Shown here piece by piece: positions 17,829 to 27,407 of a stretch of 64,000 bases of DNA. Source of the DNA: Caulobacter mirabilis (lineage in GTDB: Bacteria > Pseudomonadota > Alphaproteobacteria > Caulobacterales > Caulobacteraceae); the NCBI RefSeq assembly GCF_002749615.1, contig NZ_CP024201.1:4011001-4075000 (forward strand). The letters run 5' to 3'. The notes under the pieces were generated by a model. The model had not been told where the DNA came from. It ran no database searches and worked only from the letters and a program-made list of their open reading frames with translations. A program made the translations under genes and the position numbers. The stretch's first letter is position 1. Each line of letters opens with the position of its first letter.

Positions 17829-18290
17829 CTATTTCCCGCTGACCCGGCGCTCGTTCCAGACCGCCTCGGCCTTTTCCTTGAGCGCCATGTTCAGCGCCTC
17901 GAACCCCTGCAGGATCGGGTTGCGCATCCGGCCGACGTAGTAGCCGCCGAGCCAGCCGTCATAGATCTCGCCGTTGGAGAAGATGACGTTCTCCTCGCCC
18001 ATCTTCTCCAGCTCCAGGAACCGCACGGTGGTGACCCAGCCGCGCAGCTCCTGCGTCCGCCAGTGGATGTGGTCGTACGGGGCCCAGTCGAGGATCACCG
18101 GGTTGATCGTCCGCACACTCTGCCCCGGCAACGCCAGGTCCAGGGTCCAGCGGTCGCCGATGCGGATCACGCCCTGGGCCTTGGGATAGATCGGGTTCCA
18201 GGCTTCCCAACCGGGAATGTCCGACAGGATGTCCCAGATCACGTCGTCCGGCGCGTTGATGCCGATCCGGCGTTCGAGTTTCGTGGCCAT
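17829..18290 (-). CDS. SRPBCC (START-like) domain protein
   Basis: 153 aa starting MATKLERRIGINAPDDVIWD. The pattern VIWDILSDIPGWEAWNP is typical of polyketide-cyclase/SRPBCC hydrophobic-cavity proteins, followed by the twisted beta-sheet strands and a final long helix (GFEALNMALKEKAEAVWN). Ligand and activity are unknown. It lies between repeat copies and has no obvious operon partner. Confidence 0.85.
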   Translation of the reverse strand: MATKLERRIGINAPDDVIWDILSDIPGWEAWNPIYPKAQGVIRIGDRWTLDLALPGQSVRTINPVILDWAPYDHIHWRTQELRGWVTTVRFLELEKMGEENVIFSNGEIYDGWLGGYYVGRMRNPILQGFEALNMALKEKAEAVWNERRVSGK

Positions 18291-18297
18291 TTCAATA

Positions 18298-18333
18298 CCG
18301 ATCGTCCTCGCGAAGGCGGGGACCCAAGCCGAG
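18298..18333. repeat. family B repeat, single copy before the SRPBCC gene
   Basis: The stretch CCTCGCGAAGGCGGGGACCC is a diverged half of the family B palindrome. It lies on one side of the GIY-YIG gene, with two further copies on the other side. Confidence 0.65.
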
Positions 18334-18344
18334 CCTGAAACCGC

Positions 18345-18632
18345 TCAGGCGTTCAACGTGTCATACAGATCAAGCCACTGCGGATTCAACGCCTCGATGA
18401 GGCGGATTTTCCACGCGCGGTTCCATTTCTTGAGCTTTTGCTCCCGAGCCTTGGCGGCCTCCCGGGTATCGTGGACCTCGTACCAGACCAGACGGACCAC
18501 TTCGTACTTCGCTGTGAAGCCCGAAAGTTGCTTCTCGCGATGCTGCCAAGCGCGCTTTGAGAGGCTTTCCGTGTGACCGACATACAGCGTGCCGTACGGC
18601 CCGCTGGCCATGATGTAGGTATAGAAGGCCAC
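18345..18632 (-). CDS. GIY-YIG endonuclease-domain protein
   Basis: 95 aa, a stand-alone catalytic domain of the UPF0213/YhbQ kind. The GIY and YIG equivalents are YTYIMAS (4-10) and LYVGHT (16-21), followed by the catalytic arginine in LSKRAWQHR and a glutamate in KAREQKLKKWNRAWK. Such small proteins are very common in alphaproteobacteria; their cellular substrate is unclear. It is bounded on both sides by family B palindromes. Confidence 0.9.
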   Translation of the reverse strand: MAFYTYIMASGPYGTLYVGHTESLSKRAWQHREKQLSGFTAKYEVVRLVWYEVHDTREAAKAREQKLKKWNRAWKIRLIEALNPQWLDLYDTLNA

Positions 18633-18641
18633 CCCCTCCCC

Positions 18642-18741
18642 CGAACGTTCCCGCGGAGGCGGGAACCCAAGCAGAAATTCAACCCGAGATCGAGTCGAGA
18701 AGCTGTCTCAGCTTGGATCCCCGCCTTCGCGGGGACACTCG
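18642..18741. repeat. family B repeat pair upstream of the GIY-YIG gene
   Basis: GTTCCCGCGGAGGCGGGAACC (18648 on) and CCCCGCCTTCGCGGGGA (18720 on) are two palindromic cores in opposite orientation, filling the gap between the GIY-YIG gene and cysS. They are diverged relatives of the copies at 8.4 and 33.2 kb. Confidence 0.7.
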
Positions 18742-18767
18742 GATTGAAGGGAGGACTGGAGGGAAGC

Positions 18768-20150
<1,383 letters not shown>

Positions 20151-20317
20151 TGTCACGTTGACGTTGCGAGAGAGGTTGCCGGGGCGGCGGGCCGTCCCAT
20201 ATAGCTTTCTGCAGCAGGCGAAGCCACGGCTGCCTGCGATGTGAATGGGTGGCACGCGTAATTCCGGGGCGACAGGCGCTCCGGCGCAACTCAGCCCAGG
20301 AAAGAACCTACCGCCTC

Positions 20318-20950
20318 ATGGACTCTTCCGCTCGCGAGCGAACCCTGGTCAGCGTCCCTGGCCTTGATCTTGAACCCGTCCAGCGGCCGTCGCGCGAAGA
20401 AGCGATGGAAGCGGTCCGCACCCTCATCGCCTGGGCCGGCGACGACCCCCGTCGCGAAGGCGTGATCGACACGCCCAAGCGCGTCGTCGACGCCTACGAG
20501 GAATGGTTCGAGGGCTACCGCGCCGATCCCTCCAAGGAGCTGTCGCGCATCTTTGAGGACGTGCAGGGCTACGACGACATCGTGTTCCTGAAGAACATCG
20601 AGGTCGAGAGCCACTGCGAACACCACATGGCGCCGTTCCTGGGCAAGGCGTTCGTGGCCTACATGCCGACCAACCGCGTCGTCGGGATCAGCAAGCTGGC
20701 CCGCGTGGTCGAGATCTTCGCCAAGCGTCTCCAGACCCAGGAGACCATGACCCAGCAGATCGCCGACGCCATCAGCGACAGCCTCAAGCCGGCCGGCGTG
20801 GCGGTGCTGATCGACGCCGAGCACCAGTGCATGACCACCCGCGGCGTGCACCACCGCGACGTCTCGACGATCACCACCCAGTTCCGCGGCGTCTTCAAGA
20901 CCGACGCCACCCTGCGCCAGCGCTTCCTGGACTTCGTCGCGAAGTCGTAG
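20318..20950 (+). CDS. folE: GTP cyclohydrolase I
   Basis: 210 aa starting MDSSARERTLVSVPGLD. The type IA family motifs are VESHCEHHMAPFLGKAFVAY and YMPTNRVVGISKLARVVEI, with the zinc and catalytic residues in AEHQCMTTRGVHH; the ligands Cys and His are all present. It converts GTP to 7,8-dihydroneopterin triphosphate, the first step of folate and pterin synthesis. The final FLDFVAKS matches the usual C-terminus. A family A repeat pair follows directly. Confidence 0.97.
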   Translation: MDSSARERTLVSVPGLDLEPVQRPSREEAMEAVRTLIAWAGDDPRREGVIDTPKRVVDAYEEWFEGYRADPSKELSRIFEDVQGYDDIVFLKNIEVESHCEHHMAPFLGKAFVAYMPTNRVVGISKLARVVEIFAKRLQTQETMTQQIADAISDSLKPAGVAVLIDAEHQCMTTRGVHHRDVSTITTQFRGVFKTDATLRQRFLDFVAKS

Positions 20951-20959
20951 GCGGCGATC

Positions 20960-21035
20960 GGGGACATGCACCGAAGGTGCGTGTCCCCTTCCGGGCCGAG
21001 AGAAAGGGGACACGTACCTGCCGGTGCATGTCCCC
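20960..21035. repeat. family A REP-like palindrome pair (copy 3)
   Basis: Unit 1 at 20960-20988 (arms GGGGACATGCACC and GGTGCGTGTCCCC) and an inverted unit 2 at 21006-21035. The spacer CCGAGAGAAAGG matches the spacer of copy 2. It fills the space between folE and the convergent DUF1993 gene. Confidence 0.87.
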
Positions 21036-21044
21036 TTTCTCGTA

Positions 21045-21548
21045 TCAGCCGCCCAGGTAGTCCCGCTTGCCGACCGGCACGCCGGCGTTGCGCAGGATCG
21101 CGTAGGCCGCCGTGACGTGGAAATAGAAGTTCGGCAGGGCGAAGCCGGTCAGAAAGTCCGCCCCCACGAAGTCCAGCGACGTCTGCTGGGTGCGCAGCTC
21201 GATCTTCCGCGTCTCCGCGCCCTCGAACGCGGCCTCCTCGACCCCCTTGAAGTAGTCGACGGTCTTGGCGATCCGCGCGTGCAGGTCGGCGAAGGTCGCC
21301 TCGTTGTCCTCGAACGCCGGCGCCGCCACGCCGGTCAGACGCGCGACGGCCAGCTTGCTGGTGTCGCTGGCGCGCTGGATCTGGCCCGACAACGGCAGCA
21401 TGTCCGGCGCCAGGCGGGCCTCGAACAGGTCCTGAAGGTCGGTCCCGGTCTCCGCGGCGTGCGCCTCGGCCTTGGTCAGGATGTTGTCCAGCGCGGTCAT
21501 GCCGCGGATGAAGGCCGGCACGCTGAGCTGGTAGATGGAAAGGGCCAT
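21045..21548 (-). CDS. DUF1993 domain protein (DinB-like fold)
   Basis: 167 aa. It begins MALSIYQLSVPAFIRGMTAL and contains LRTQQTSLDFVGADFLTGFALPNFYFHV and AYAILRNAGVPVGKRDYLG, the two stretches most conserved in DUF1993. The family is predicted to be a four-helix bundle related to DinB/YfiT metal proteins; its activity is unknown. It lies in a small minus-strand group with the DUF817 gene. Confidence 0.9.
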   Translation of the reverse strand: MALSIYQLSVPAFIRGMTALDNILTKAEAHAAETGTDLQDLFEARLAPDMLPLSGQIQRASDTSKLAVARLTGVAAPAFEDNEATFADLHARIAKTVDYFKGVEEAAFEGAETRKIELRTQQTSLDFVGADFLTGFALPNFYFHVTAAYAILRNAGVPVGKRDYLGG

Positions 21549-21599
21549 GGGGTTCCTCCGATGATGCGGAAGGAGACATAGGGGGTCGCGGGCGGTCCG

Positions 21600-22460
21600 C
21601 TACGTCCGCCCCGCATCGCGCCTGTGGACGAGCGTGACCAGGACGAAGCTGAGCAGCATCAGCAGGTACCAGCTGCCCATCTTGGCGATCCCGACCGGCC
21701 GCCAGCCGTCGCGCTGATCCGGGTAGATCCAGGCGTTGGCGAAGGTGCCCAGGTTCTCCGCCACCCAGATGAAGAAGGCCACGAGGACGAAGCCCAGCAG
21801 CATGGGCATCCGGTAGGTCGTCCGATACGGCGTGAACACGAACCGGGCCCGCCGGAACAGGACCGCGGACAGGGCGAACAATCCCCAGCGCATGTCGACG
21901 ACATAGTGATGCGTGAAGAAGTTGACGTAGGCCGCCGCGGCCAGCGCCCAGGTCGTCCAGGCGGGCGGATAGCCTTCCAGCCGCAGGTCGAGCAGCCGCC
22001 AGCCCCGCGCGAAGTAGCTGCCCACGCAGGCGTACATGAAGCCCGAGAACAGCGGCACCCCGCCGATCCGCAGCAGGCTGGGCTCGGGATAGATCCAGGA
22101 TCCCTGCGCGGTCTTGAACACCTCCATCGCCGTGCCCACGACGTGGAAGATGAGGATCACCAGCGCCTCGTCGAGCTTCTCGGCGCGCGTCGCCAGCAGG
22201 ACGATCTGGATCACGACCGCGGCGACGACCAGGAAGTCGTAGCGGGCGATCGGCGCGCCCTCCGGCCACCACAGGCTGGTGCCGACCAGCAGGACGAGCA
22301 TCAGGCCGGCGAACAGGCAGGCCCAGGCCTCCTTCAGCCCGAAGACGAGGAACTCCAGCGCCCAGGTCCGCCAACGCGGGCCGTCGGCGGCCCAGCGCCG
22401 GGCCCGGCTTTCCACGGCGGCCCACTTGCCCCCTAGCCCCGGCCCCGCCGACGGCGCCAT
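21600..22460 (-). CDS. DUF817 integral membrane protein
   Basis: 286 aa if started at the ATG at 22460; ATGs at 22466 and 22472 are also in frame. About seven or eight membrane helices. The C-terminal half is a strong DUF817 match ([36 protein letters not shown]), with conserved histidines in HHYVVDMRW. Function unknown. Its start codon is only about 10 bp from that of the divergent hisI, so the two promoters must lie inside each other's leader or coding region. Confidence 0.85.
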   Translation of the reverse strand: MAPSAGPGLGGKWAAVESRARRWAADGPRWRTWALEFLVFGLKEAWACLFAGLMLVLLVGTSLWWPEGAPIARYDFLVVAAVVIQIVLLATRAEKLDEALVILIFHVVGTAMEVFKTAQGSWIYPEPSLLRIGGVPLFSGFMYACVGSYFARGWRLLDLRLEGYPPAWTTWALAAAAYVNFFTHHYVVDMRWGLFALSAVLFRRARFVFTPYRTTYRMPMLLGFVLVAFFIWVAENLGTFANAWIYPDQRDGWRPVGIAKMGSWYLLMLLSFVLVTLVHRRDAGRT

Positions 22461-22470
22461 ATGCATTTCC

Positions 22471-22872
22471 ATGAGCGAGCCCCTGTTCCCCACCGCCGCC
22501 GACACCGCCTCCCTGGAGCGCGGCGCCGCCCTCGCGCCGCGTTTCGACGCCAACGGCCTGGTCGCCGCCATCGCGCAGCACGCCGACACCGGCGAGGTCC
22601 TGATGCTGGCGTGGATGAACGCCGAGGCGCTCAAGCTCACGGTCGACACCGGCCAGGCCCACTACTTCAGCCGCTCGCGCAACGCCCTTTGGAAGAAGGG
22701 CGAAACCAGCGGCCAGCTGCAGGACGTCGTCGAACTGCGCGTCGACTGCGACCAGGACGCGGTGCTCATGAAAGTGCGCCCGCGTGGAGACGGCGGCGCG
22801 TGCCACGTGGGCTTCCGATCCTGCTTCTATCGAGTCGTCGTGCAGGACGGCTCTCTGGAGGAACGCCCGTGA
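22471..22872 (+). CDS. hisI: phosphoribosyl-AMP cyclohydrolase
   Basis: 133 aa. Family motifs are [31 protein letters not shown], the metal-binding [12 protein letters not shown] and [11 protein letters not shown]. It opens the purine ring of PR-AMP in the third step of histidine biosynthesis; there is no fused HisE domain. The stop overlaps the GTG start of the LysE-type transporter gene (GTGA), so they are translationally coupled. Confidence 0.96.
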   Translation: MSEPLFPTAADTASLERGAALAPRFDANGLVAAIAQHADTGEVLMLAWMNAEALKLTVDTGQAHYFSRSRNALWKKGETSGQLQDVVELRVDCDQDAVLMKVRPRGDGGACHVGFRSCFYRVVVQDGSLEERP

Positions 22873-23492
22873 CCCTGACCGCCGCCCTTCTGTCGTTCAC
22901 GGTGGCCGGCGCGCTGCTGGCGGTCACGCCTGGGCTCGACACCGCGCTGGTGCTGCGCACCGCCGCCGTCGACGGCCCGCGCAAGGCGGTGCTGGCCACG
23001 CTGGGCATCCTCACCGGATGCCTGATCTGGGGCGCCGCCGTGGCGGTCGGCCTGGGCGCGCTCCTCACGGCCTCGCAGACCGCCTTCATGATCCTGAAGT
23101 GGTGCGGCGCGGCCTATCTGGCGTGGCTCGGGATCGGGCTTCTGCTGAAGCCCCGCAAGGCGTTCGAGATCGATACGGGCAAGACGCCGCTGCGGCGCGG
23201 GAGCGCCTTCGCCCGCGGGCTGATGACCAACCTGCTCAATCCCAAGGTGGGGGTGTTCTACGTCTCGTTCCTGCCGCAGTTCGTGCCCGAGGGCGCGCCG
23301 GCCGGTCCGTTCATCTTCGCCCTGGCCGCCGCCCAGGGCCTGATGGGCACGGCCTGGCTGTTGACCCTGGTCGCCGCCACCCGGCCGATCGCCGGCCTGC
23401 TGAAGAGACCCGCCGTCGTCACCTGGCTGGATCGGGTGACGGGCGGGGTGTTCCTGGCCTTCGCCGCCCGGCTGGCGACCGCCCGGACCTAG
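22869..23492 (+). CDS. LysE/RhtB-family amino-acid exporter
   Basis: 207 aa from a GTG start. Six hydrophobic segments and the family N-terminal signature [17 protein letters not shown] and the [20 protein letters not shown] segment typical of RhtB proteins. It likely exports an amino acid or small metabolite across the inner membrane. It is coupled to hisI by a 4-bp overlap, though that linkage does not prove histidine as substrate. The 3' end overlaps the next convergent gene by 4 bp. Confidence 0.92.
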   Translation: MTLTAALLSFTVAGALLAVTPGLDTALVLRTAAVDGPRKAVLATLGILTGCLIWGAAVAVGLGALLTASQTAFMILKWCGAAYLAWLGIGLLLKPRKAFEIDTGKTPLRRGSAFARGLMTNLLNPKVGVFYVSFLPQFVPEGAPAGPFIFALAAAQGLMGTAWLLTLVAATRPIAGLLKRPAVVTWLDRVTGGVFLAFAARLATART

Positions 23493-24919
23493 GGCAGGAC
23501 GTCCCGGCGAACGTAGACCACAGCGACGTCGTCGCCATAGAGCCGTTTCCACGCCGGCCGCTGGGCGAGCAGGGCGTTCACGGGGTCCGCCGGCTCCAGG
23601 ATCGTCCAGACGACGCCATGGCGGGCGAAGTCCTCGTCGACGGCCCTGGCGTCGGCCTTGGCCAGGCGCGCGTAGCGGCGCAGGAAGGCGTCGCCGTACA
23701 TGTCGGCGCGCCCGTCGATGTAGGGCTTCACGCCCTTGAACACGAGGAAGCCGCCGAAGTTGTAGTCGTTGAACACCGGCCGCCGCGCGACCTCGGCCGG
23801 GACGCTGGCCAGCGCCGTGATCGGGGCGTTTCCGCTGTCGGTGCGTGAGGCCGGCCAGGCCAGCCGCGCCGCGGTCGCCGCCAGCAACAGCGCCGCGCCG
23901 ATCAGGGCCCAGACCAGGGTCGCCTTGCCTTGGGCCGCCGCGCCGGGGCGATTGTCCAGCGCGGTCGCGAAGAAGGGCGCCAGGACCAGCGGCGCGACGA
24001 TGGCCAGGACGAACTGGTGGCGGCCGTGCTGCAGCGCCATGTGCAGCAGGAACAGCAGCAGCGCCAACCGCAGCCAGGGCACGCGGACGCCGCGGCTGAA
24101 CCCGACGAACAGGACGACCAGCAGAGCGATCTCGAAGGGGCTGATGCGGCTGAAGTCGGTCGGCAGCCACTCGTCGATGAACGGCAGGCTCTCCATGCCC
24201 ATCAGCTGGAACGGGAACAGGATCCCCGGCGGGCCGTGCGGCGTCGCCATGGCGGCGGCCAGGGCCAGAACGCCGAACGGACCCCAGCGCCAGACCACCT
24301 TCATCCGCTCGCCCGGCGCCGCGGCCAGCAGCGCCTCCAGCGCGAACGGGCCGATCAGCGCCAGGCCGAGGACATAGCCCCCATGCATGTTGGCCCACAG
24401 CGCCATCAGCAGGACGAACGGCAGGCGCGGCGCCCGCCCGGCGTCGCGGGCGGCGAGCAGCTCGGATGTCCAGGCGACCAGGACCGGCAGGATCAGGACA
24501 TGCGGCCGCGCCAACAGGCTCGGAGCGAGACAGGCCAGCGCCAGCGTCAAGGTCACGACAAGGCTCAGCCCGCCCAGCGAGAGCGCCAGCCTCCGCCCCA
24601 TCAGCCAGGCCGCCAATCCGACCGCGCCGGCGACCAGGACGGCGACGCCGCTCCAGCCGGCCGCCCTGTGCGCCAGGGCCATGATCAGGTCCGACAGCCA
24701 CTCATGCGCATGCCAAGGGGCGCCGGCCATGGTGTGCGAGAACGGATCCGTCTTCGGGACCCGTCCGTGAGCCAGGATCCAGTCGCCGGTGGCCAGGTGC
24801 CACCAGGTGTCCGGATCGTTGAAGATCTGCGGACTCGCCAGAAGGAACGCGTAGACCAGGACCGCGGCGATCAGCGGCGCGACGAGCCCCGAGGGCGCGG
24901 TCAGGGTCGGGCGGTTCAA
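23489..24919 (-). CDS. polytopic membrane protein, possible GT-C-type glycosyltransferase
   Basis: 476 aa with about ten membrane helices. After the first helix comes FNDPDTWWHLATGDWILAHG, an acidic D-P-D motif in the first periplasmic loop as in GT-C enzymes, then HAHEWLSDL. The C-terminal soluble part contains PVFNDYNFGGFLVF and KPYIDGRADMYGDAFL, conserved in a group of uncharacterised bacterial membrane proteins. It would use a polyprenyl-linked sugar if it is GT-C. It opens the glycosylation cluster, divergent from the methyltransferase gene. Confidence 0.65.
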   Translation of the reverse strand: MNRPTLTAPSGLVAPLIAAVLVYAFLLASPQIFNDPDTWWHLATGDWILAHGRVPKTDPFSHTMAGAPWHAHEWLSDLIMALAHRAAGWSGVAVLVAGAVGLAAWLMGRRLALSLGGLSLVVTLTLALACLAPSLLARPHVLILPVLVAWTSELLAARDAGRAPRLPFVLLMALWANMHGGYVLGLALIGPFALEALLAAAPGERMKVVWRWGPFGVLALAAAMATPHGPPGILFPFQLMGMESLPFIDEWLPTDFSRISPFEIALLVVLFVGFSRGVRVPWLRLALLLFLLHMALQHGRHQFVLAIVAPLVLAPFFATALDNRPGAAAQGKATLVWALIGAALLLAATAARLAWPASRTDSGNAPITALASVPAEVARRPVFNDYNFGGFLVFKGVKPYIDGRADMYGDAFLRRYARLAKADARAVDEDFARHGVVWTILEPADPVNALLAQRPAWKRLYGDDVAVVYVRRDVLP

Positions 24920-25052
24920 AACGTCGTCCTCGCGAAGGCGATCACGGTCTGGTTAACCGGCGCCCGTGACCAAAGCGTTCACAGTCGCCTTCGCATGCTG
25001 GTAACCCTTTCGGCGGAGGCTGCCGCGGCGACTGACGGAGGGAACCGAACAG

Positions 25053-25781
25053 ATGGAGCGCGTCGTCTACGACCGCATCCGGGTGCTGGAGCAGGACCAC
25101 TGGTGGTTCGCCGGCCGCCGCCGGATTCTGACCGGCCTGATCGGCGATCTGCCGCTGCCCTCCGACGCGCGCATCCTGGAGGTCGGCTGCGGCGCGGGCG
25201 GCAACATCGGCATGTTGCGCCGGTTCGGCTCGGTCCGCGCCATGGAGCCCGACGCTCCCTCGCGCGCCTATGCCTCAGAGCGCCATGACATGACGGTCGA
25301 CGACGGCCGGCTGCCGGACGGAACGCCCTACGCCCCCGCCAGCTTCGACGCGGTCTGCGCCTTCGACGTGGTCGAGCATGTCGACGACGACGCGGCCACG
25401 GTCAGCGCCCTGGCCCGGCTGCTCGACCGGAGCGGCTATCTGGTGGTCACCGTCCCGGCCTACGGCTGGATGTGGAGCGCCCACGACGAAGCTCACCACC
25501 ACAAGCGCCGCTATGGCCGTGCCCAGATGGAGCAGCTGTTCCGCGACGCCGGACTGGAGATCGTCCGCGCCAGCTACTTCAACAGTCTGCTGCTTCCCCT
25601 GGCCGCCGGCGTTCGTCTAGCCAAACGGCTTGTCGGGATCAGGAGCGAGGACGACGCCATGCCGCCGGCCTCGGTCAATCGCCTGCTCGAACAGATCTTC
25701 AGCTCGGAAGCGGGCTGGCTGCGCCGCCGCTCCCTGCCCTTCGGACTGTCCATCATCGTCATCGGCCGGCGTTCCGCTTGA
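25053..25781 (+). CDS. class I SAM-dependent methyltransferase
   Basis: 242 aa. Motif I is ILEVGCGAGGNIG (about 46-58). The acidic end of strand 2 is in AMEPDAPS, and FDVVEHVDDDA follows at motif II/post. A C-terminal stretch of hydrophobic and basic residues (ASYFNSLLLPLAAGVRLAKR) suggests membrane or lipid contact, as in methyltransferases next to glycosyltransferases. The starting methionine has GACGGAGGG upstream. It is coupled to the GtrA gene by overlap at TTGA. Confidence 0.9.
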   Translation: MERVVYDRIRVLEQDHWWFAGRRRILTGLIGDLPLPSDARILEVGCGAGGNIGMLRRFGSVRAMEPDAPSRAYASERHDMTVDDGRLPDGTPYAPASFDAVCAFDVVEHVDDDAATVSALARLLDRSGYLVVTVPAYGWMWSAHDEAHHHKRRYGRAQMEQLFRDAGLEIVRASYFNSLLLPLAAGVRLAKRLVGIRSEDDAMPPASVNRLLEQIFSSEAGWLRRRSLPFGLSIIVIGRRSA

Positions 25782-26167
25782 GCTGGAAGCGGCACATCAG
25801 CGGCTATGCGGTGGTGGGGCTGGTGTCGACCGGCGTGCATTTCGCCGTCGCCCTGGGGCTGGCCGACCTGGCCGACTTCACGCCGCTGGCCGCCAACGCC
25901 TGCGCCTTCGTCAGCGCCCTGCTGACCTCCTACGTCGGCAATGCGGTGATCACCTTCGGCTCGCCGATCCGAAGTCGCGAGGCTTTCATCAAGTTCTGCG
26001 CCGCTTCGCTGCTGGCCTTCGCGCTGAACCAGATCATCGTCCATCTGCTCAGCGACCGACTCGGCGTGCCGTTCGTCGCCTCGCTGTTCGTGGTCCTGTT
26101 CACGGTGCCGCCGATCACCTTCCTGTTGGCGAAGTACTGGGCCTTCGCGCCGCGCAAGGACGGCTAG
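25778..26167 (+). CDS. GtrA-family membrane protein
   Basis: 129 aa starting at a TTG that overlaps the methyltransferase stop. Four membrane helices and the GtrA patterns GVHFAVALGLAD, SYVGNAVITFG and LLAKYWAF near the C-terminus. GtrA proteins are thought to flip polyprenyl-phosphate-linked sugars across the inner membrane and usually work with a DPM-type GT2; such a GT2 is encoded just beyond on the opposite strand. Confidence 0.92.
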   Translation: MSWKRHISGYAVVGLVSTGVHFAVALGLADLADFTPLAANACAFVSALLTSYVGNAVITFGSPIRSREAFIKFCAASLLAFALNQIIVHLLSDRLGVPFVASLFVVLFTVPPITFLLAKYWAFAPRKDG

Positions 26168-26204
26168 GTCAAAGGGCGTTCAGCCTGGGCCCAGCCATTT
26201 TCAT

Positions 26205-26322
26205 CCGAAGGTCCTCGCGAAAGCGGGGACCCAAGCTGATCCTGAGGGCTGGCCCGATCGACGAAGCCGTACAGAAGCCGACAGTCGGCTTGGGTCCCCG
26301 CCTTCGCCGGGACATACGGCTC
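26205..26322. repeat. family B repeat pair between GtrA and GT2 genes
   Basis: TCCTCGCGAAAGCGGGGACCC at the left and GGGTCCCCGCCTTCGCCGGGA at the right form an inverted pair about 70 bp apart in the convergent gap between the GtrA and GT2 genes. Nothing else is visible in the gap. Confidence 0.75.
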
Positions 26323-26360
26323 ATAGGGCGGAGACGGCGGAAATCTCGATTCAACCTAGG

Positions 26361-27383
26361 TCAGGCGCGCCGGCGCGGCCGCTCCGCCTCGACAGCCGGC
26401 TCGGCCGCCCTCGGCGCCTGGGCTGGCTCCTCGAAGCCGAAGGTCTGGTCGACGATGTAGAGCGGACGCCCCTTCACCTCGGTGTAGGTGCGGCCCAGGT
26501 ACTCCCCGATGACGCCGAGCGACAGCAGATTCAGCCCGCCGAACATCAGCACCACCACCATCAGCGACGCGTAGCCGGGCACGTCGGCGCCGAAGGCGAG
26601 AGTCCGCACCACCAGGAAGGCGGCGTAGGCGAATGCGGCCAGCGCGGCGATCCCGCCCAGATAGCTCCAGATCCGAAGCGGCACGGTGGTCGAGCTGGTG
26701 ATGCCGTCGATGGCGAAGTTCCACAGCCGCCAGTACCGCCACTTGCTGGTCCCGGTCTCGCGCTCGGCGCGGACGTAGTCGACGTGGCAGGTCTTGAACC
26801 CGACCCAGGAGAACAGCCCCTTCATGAACCGCGCCCGCTCGGGGAAGCGATTCAGCACCTCGACCACCCGCCGGCTGAGCAGACGATAGTCGCCCGCGTC
26901 GGCCAGGATCGGCCGGTCGGCCATGTGGTTGAAGATCTTGTAGAAGCCGCGCGCGGTCGTGCGCTTCAGCCAGCTGTCGCTCGACCGGTCGGCTCGTCGC
27001 GCGGCGACCACGTCGAAGCCGGCCAGCCAGCGCTCGACCATCTGCGGGATCAGCTCGGGCGGATCCTGCAGGTCGACGTCGATCGGGATCACCGCCATGC
27101 CGGCGGCGTGCTCCAGCCCCGCGGCCAGGGCCACGTCCTTGCCGAAGTTGCGCGACAGCGAAACGATGCGGATGCGGCCGTCGGCGGCCCGCGCCTGGCG
27201 CAACTCGTCCAAGGTGGCGTCGGTCGAGCCGTCGTTGACGAACAGCACCTCGAAGGTCGCCGCCGGCCCGAACGAGCGGGTCACCTGCTCGAGCACCGGC
27301 CGGGTGCGATCCAGAAACGGCGTGATGCCGCCCACCTCGTTGTGCACGGGCACGATCAGGCTGAGAACGGTCTTGGCGGTCAT
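26361..27383 (-). CDS. family 2 glycosyltransferase, DPM/GtrB type
   Basis: 340 aa from the ATG; a GTG nine bases upstream is also possible. The GT-A domain has LIVPVHNE, VNDGSTDATL, and the metal-binding DVDLQDPPELI. Two C-terminal membrane helices (about 230-300) and YLGRTYTEVKGRPLYIV place it with polyprenyl-phosphate glycosyltransferases that charge undecaprenyl phosphate with glucose, mannose or similar. It ends in an Ala/Pro/Glu tail with RRRA. It pairs naturally with GtrA; a GT87 gene lies 24 bp upstream on the same strand. Confidence 0.93.
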   Translation of the reverse strand: MTAKTVLSLIVPVHNEVGGITPFLDRTRPVLEQVTRSFGPAATFEVLFVNDGSTDATLDELRQARAADGRIRIVSLSRNFGKDVALAAGLEHAAGMAVIPIDVDLQDPPELIPQMVERWLAGFDVVAARRADRSSDSWLKRTTARGFYKIFNHMADRPILADAGDYRLLSRRVVEVLNRFPERARFMKGLFSWVGFKTCHVDYVRAERETGTSKWRYWRLWNFAIDGITSSTTVPLRIWSYLGGIAALAAFAYAAFLVVRTLAFGADVPGYASLMVVVLMFGGLNLLSLGVIGEYLGRTYTEVKGRPLYIVDQTFGFEEPAQAPRAAEPAVEAERPRRRA

Positions 27384-27407
27384 GGGCCGCACAGTGCCGC
27401 GCGCGCT

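Noticed and set aside
20659..22806. 715-aa minus-strand open frame
   Set aside because: It runs antisense or out of frame through folE, DUF1993 and DUF817 genes and has arginine/glycine-rich shadow composition without any domain.
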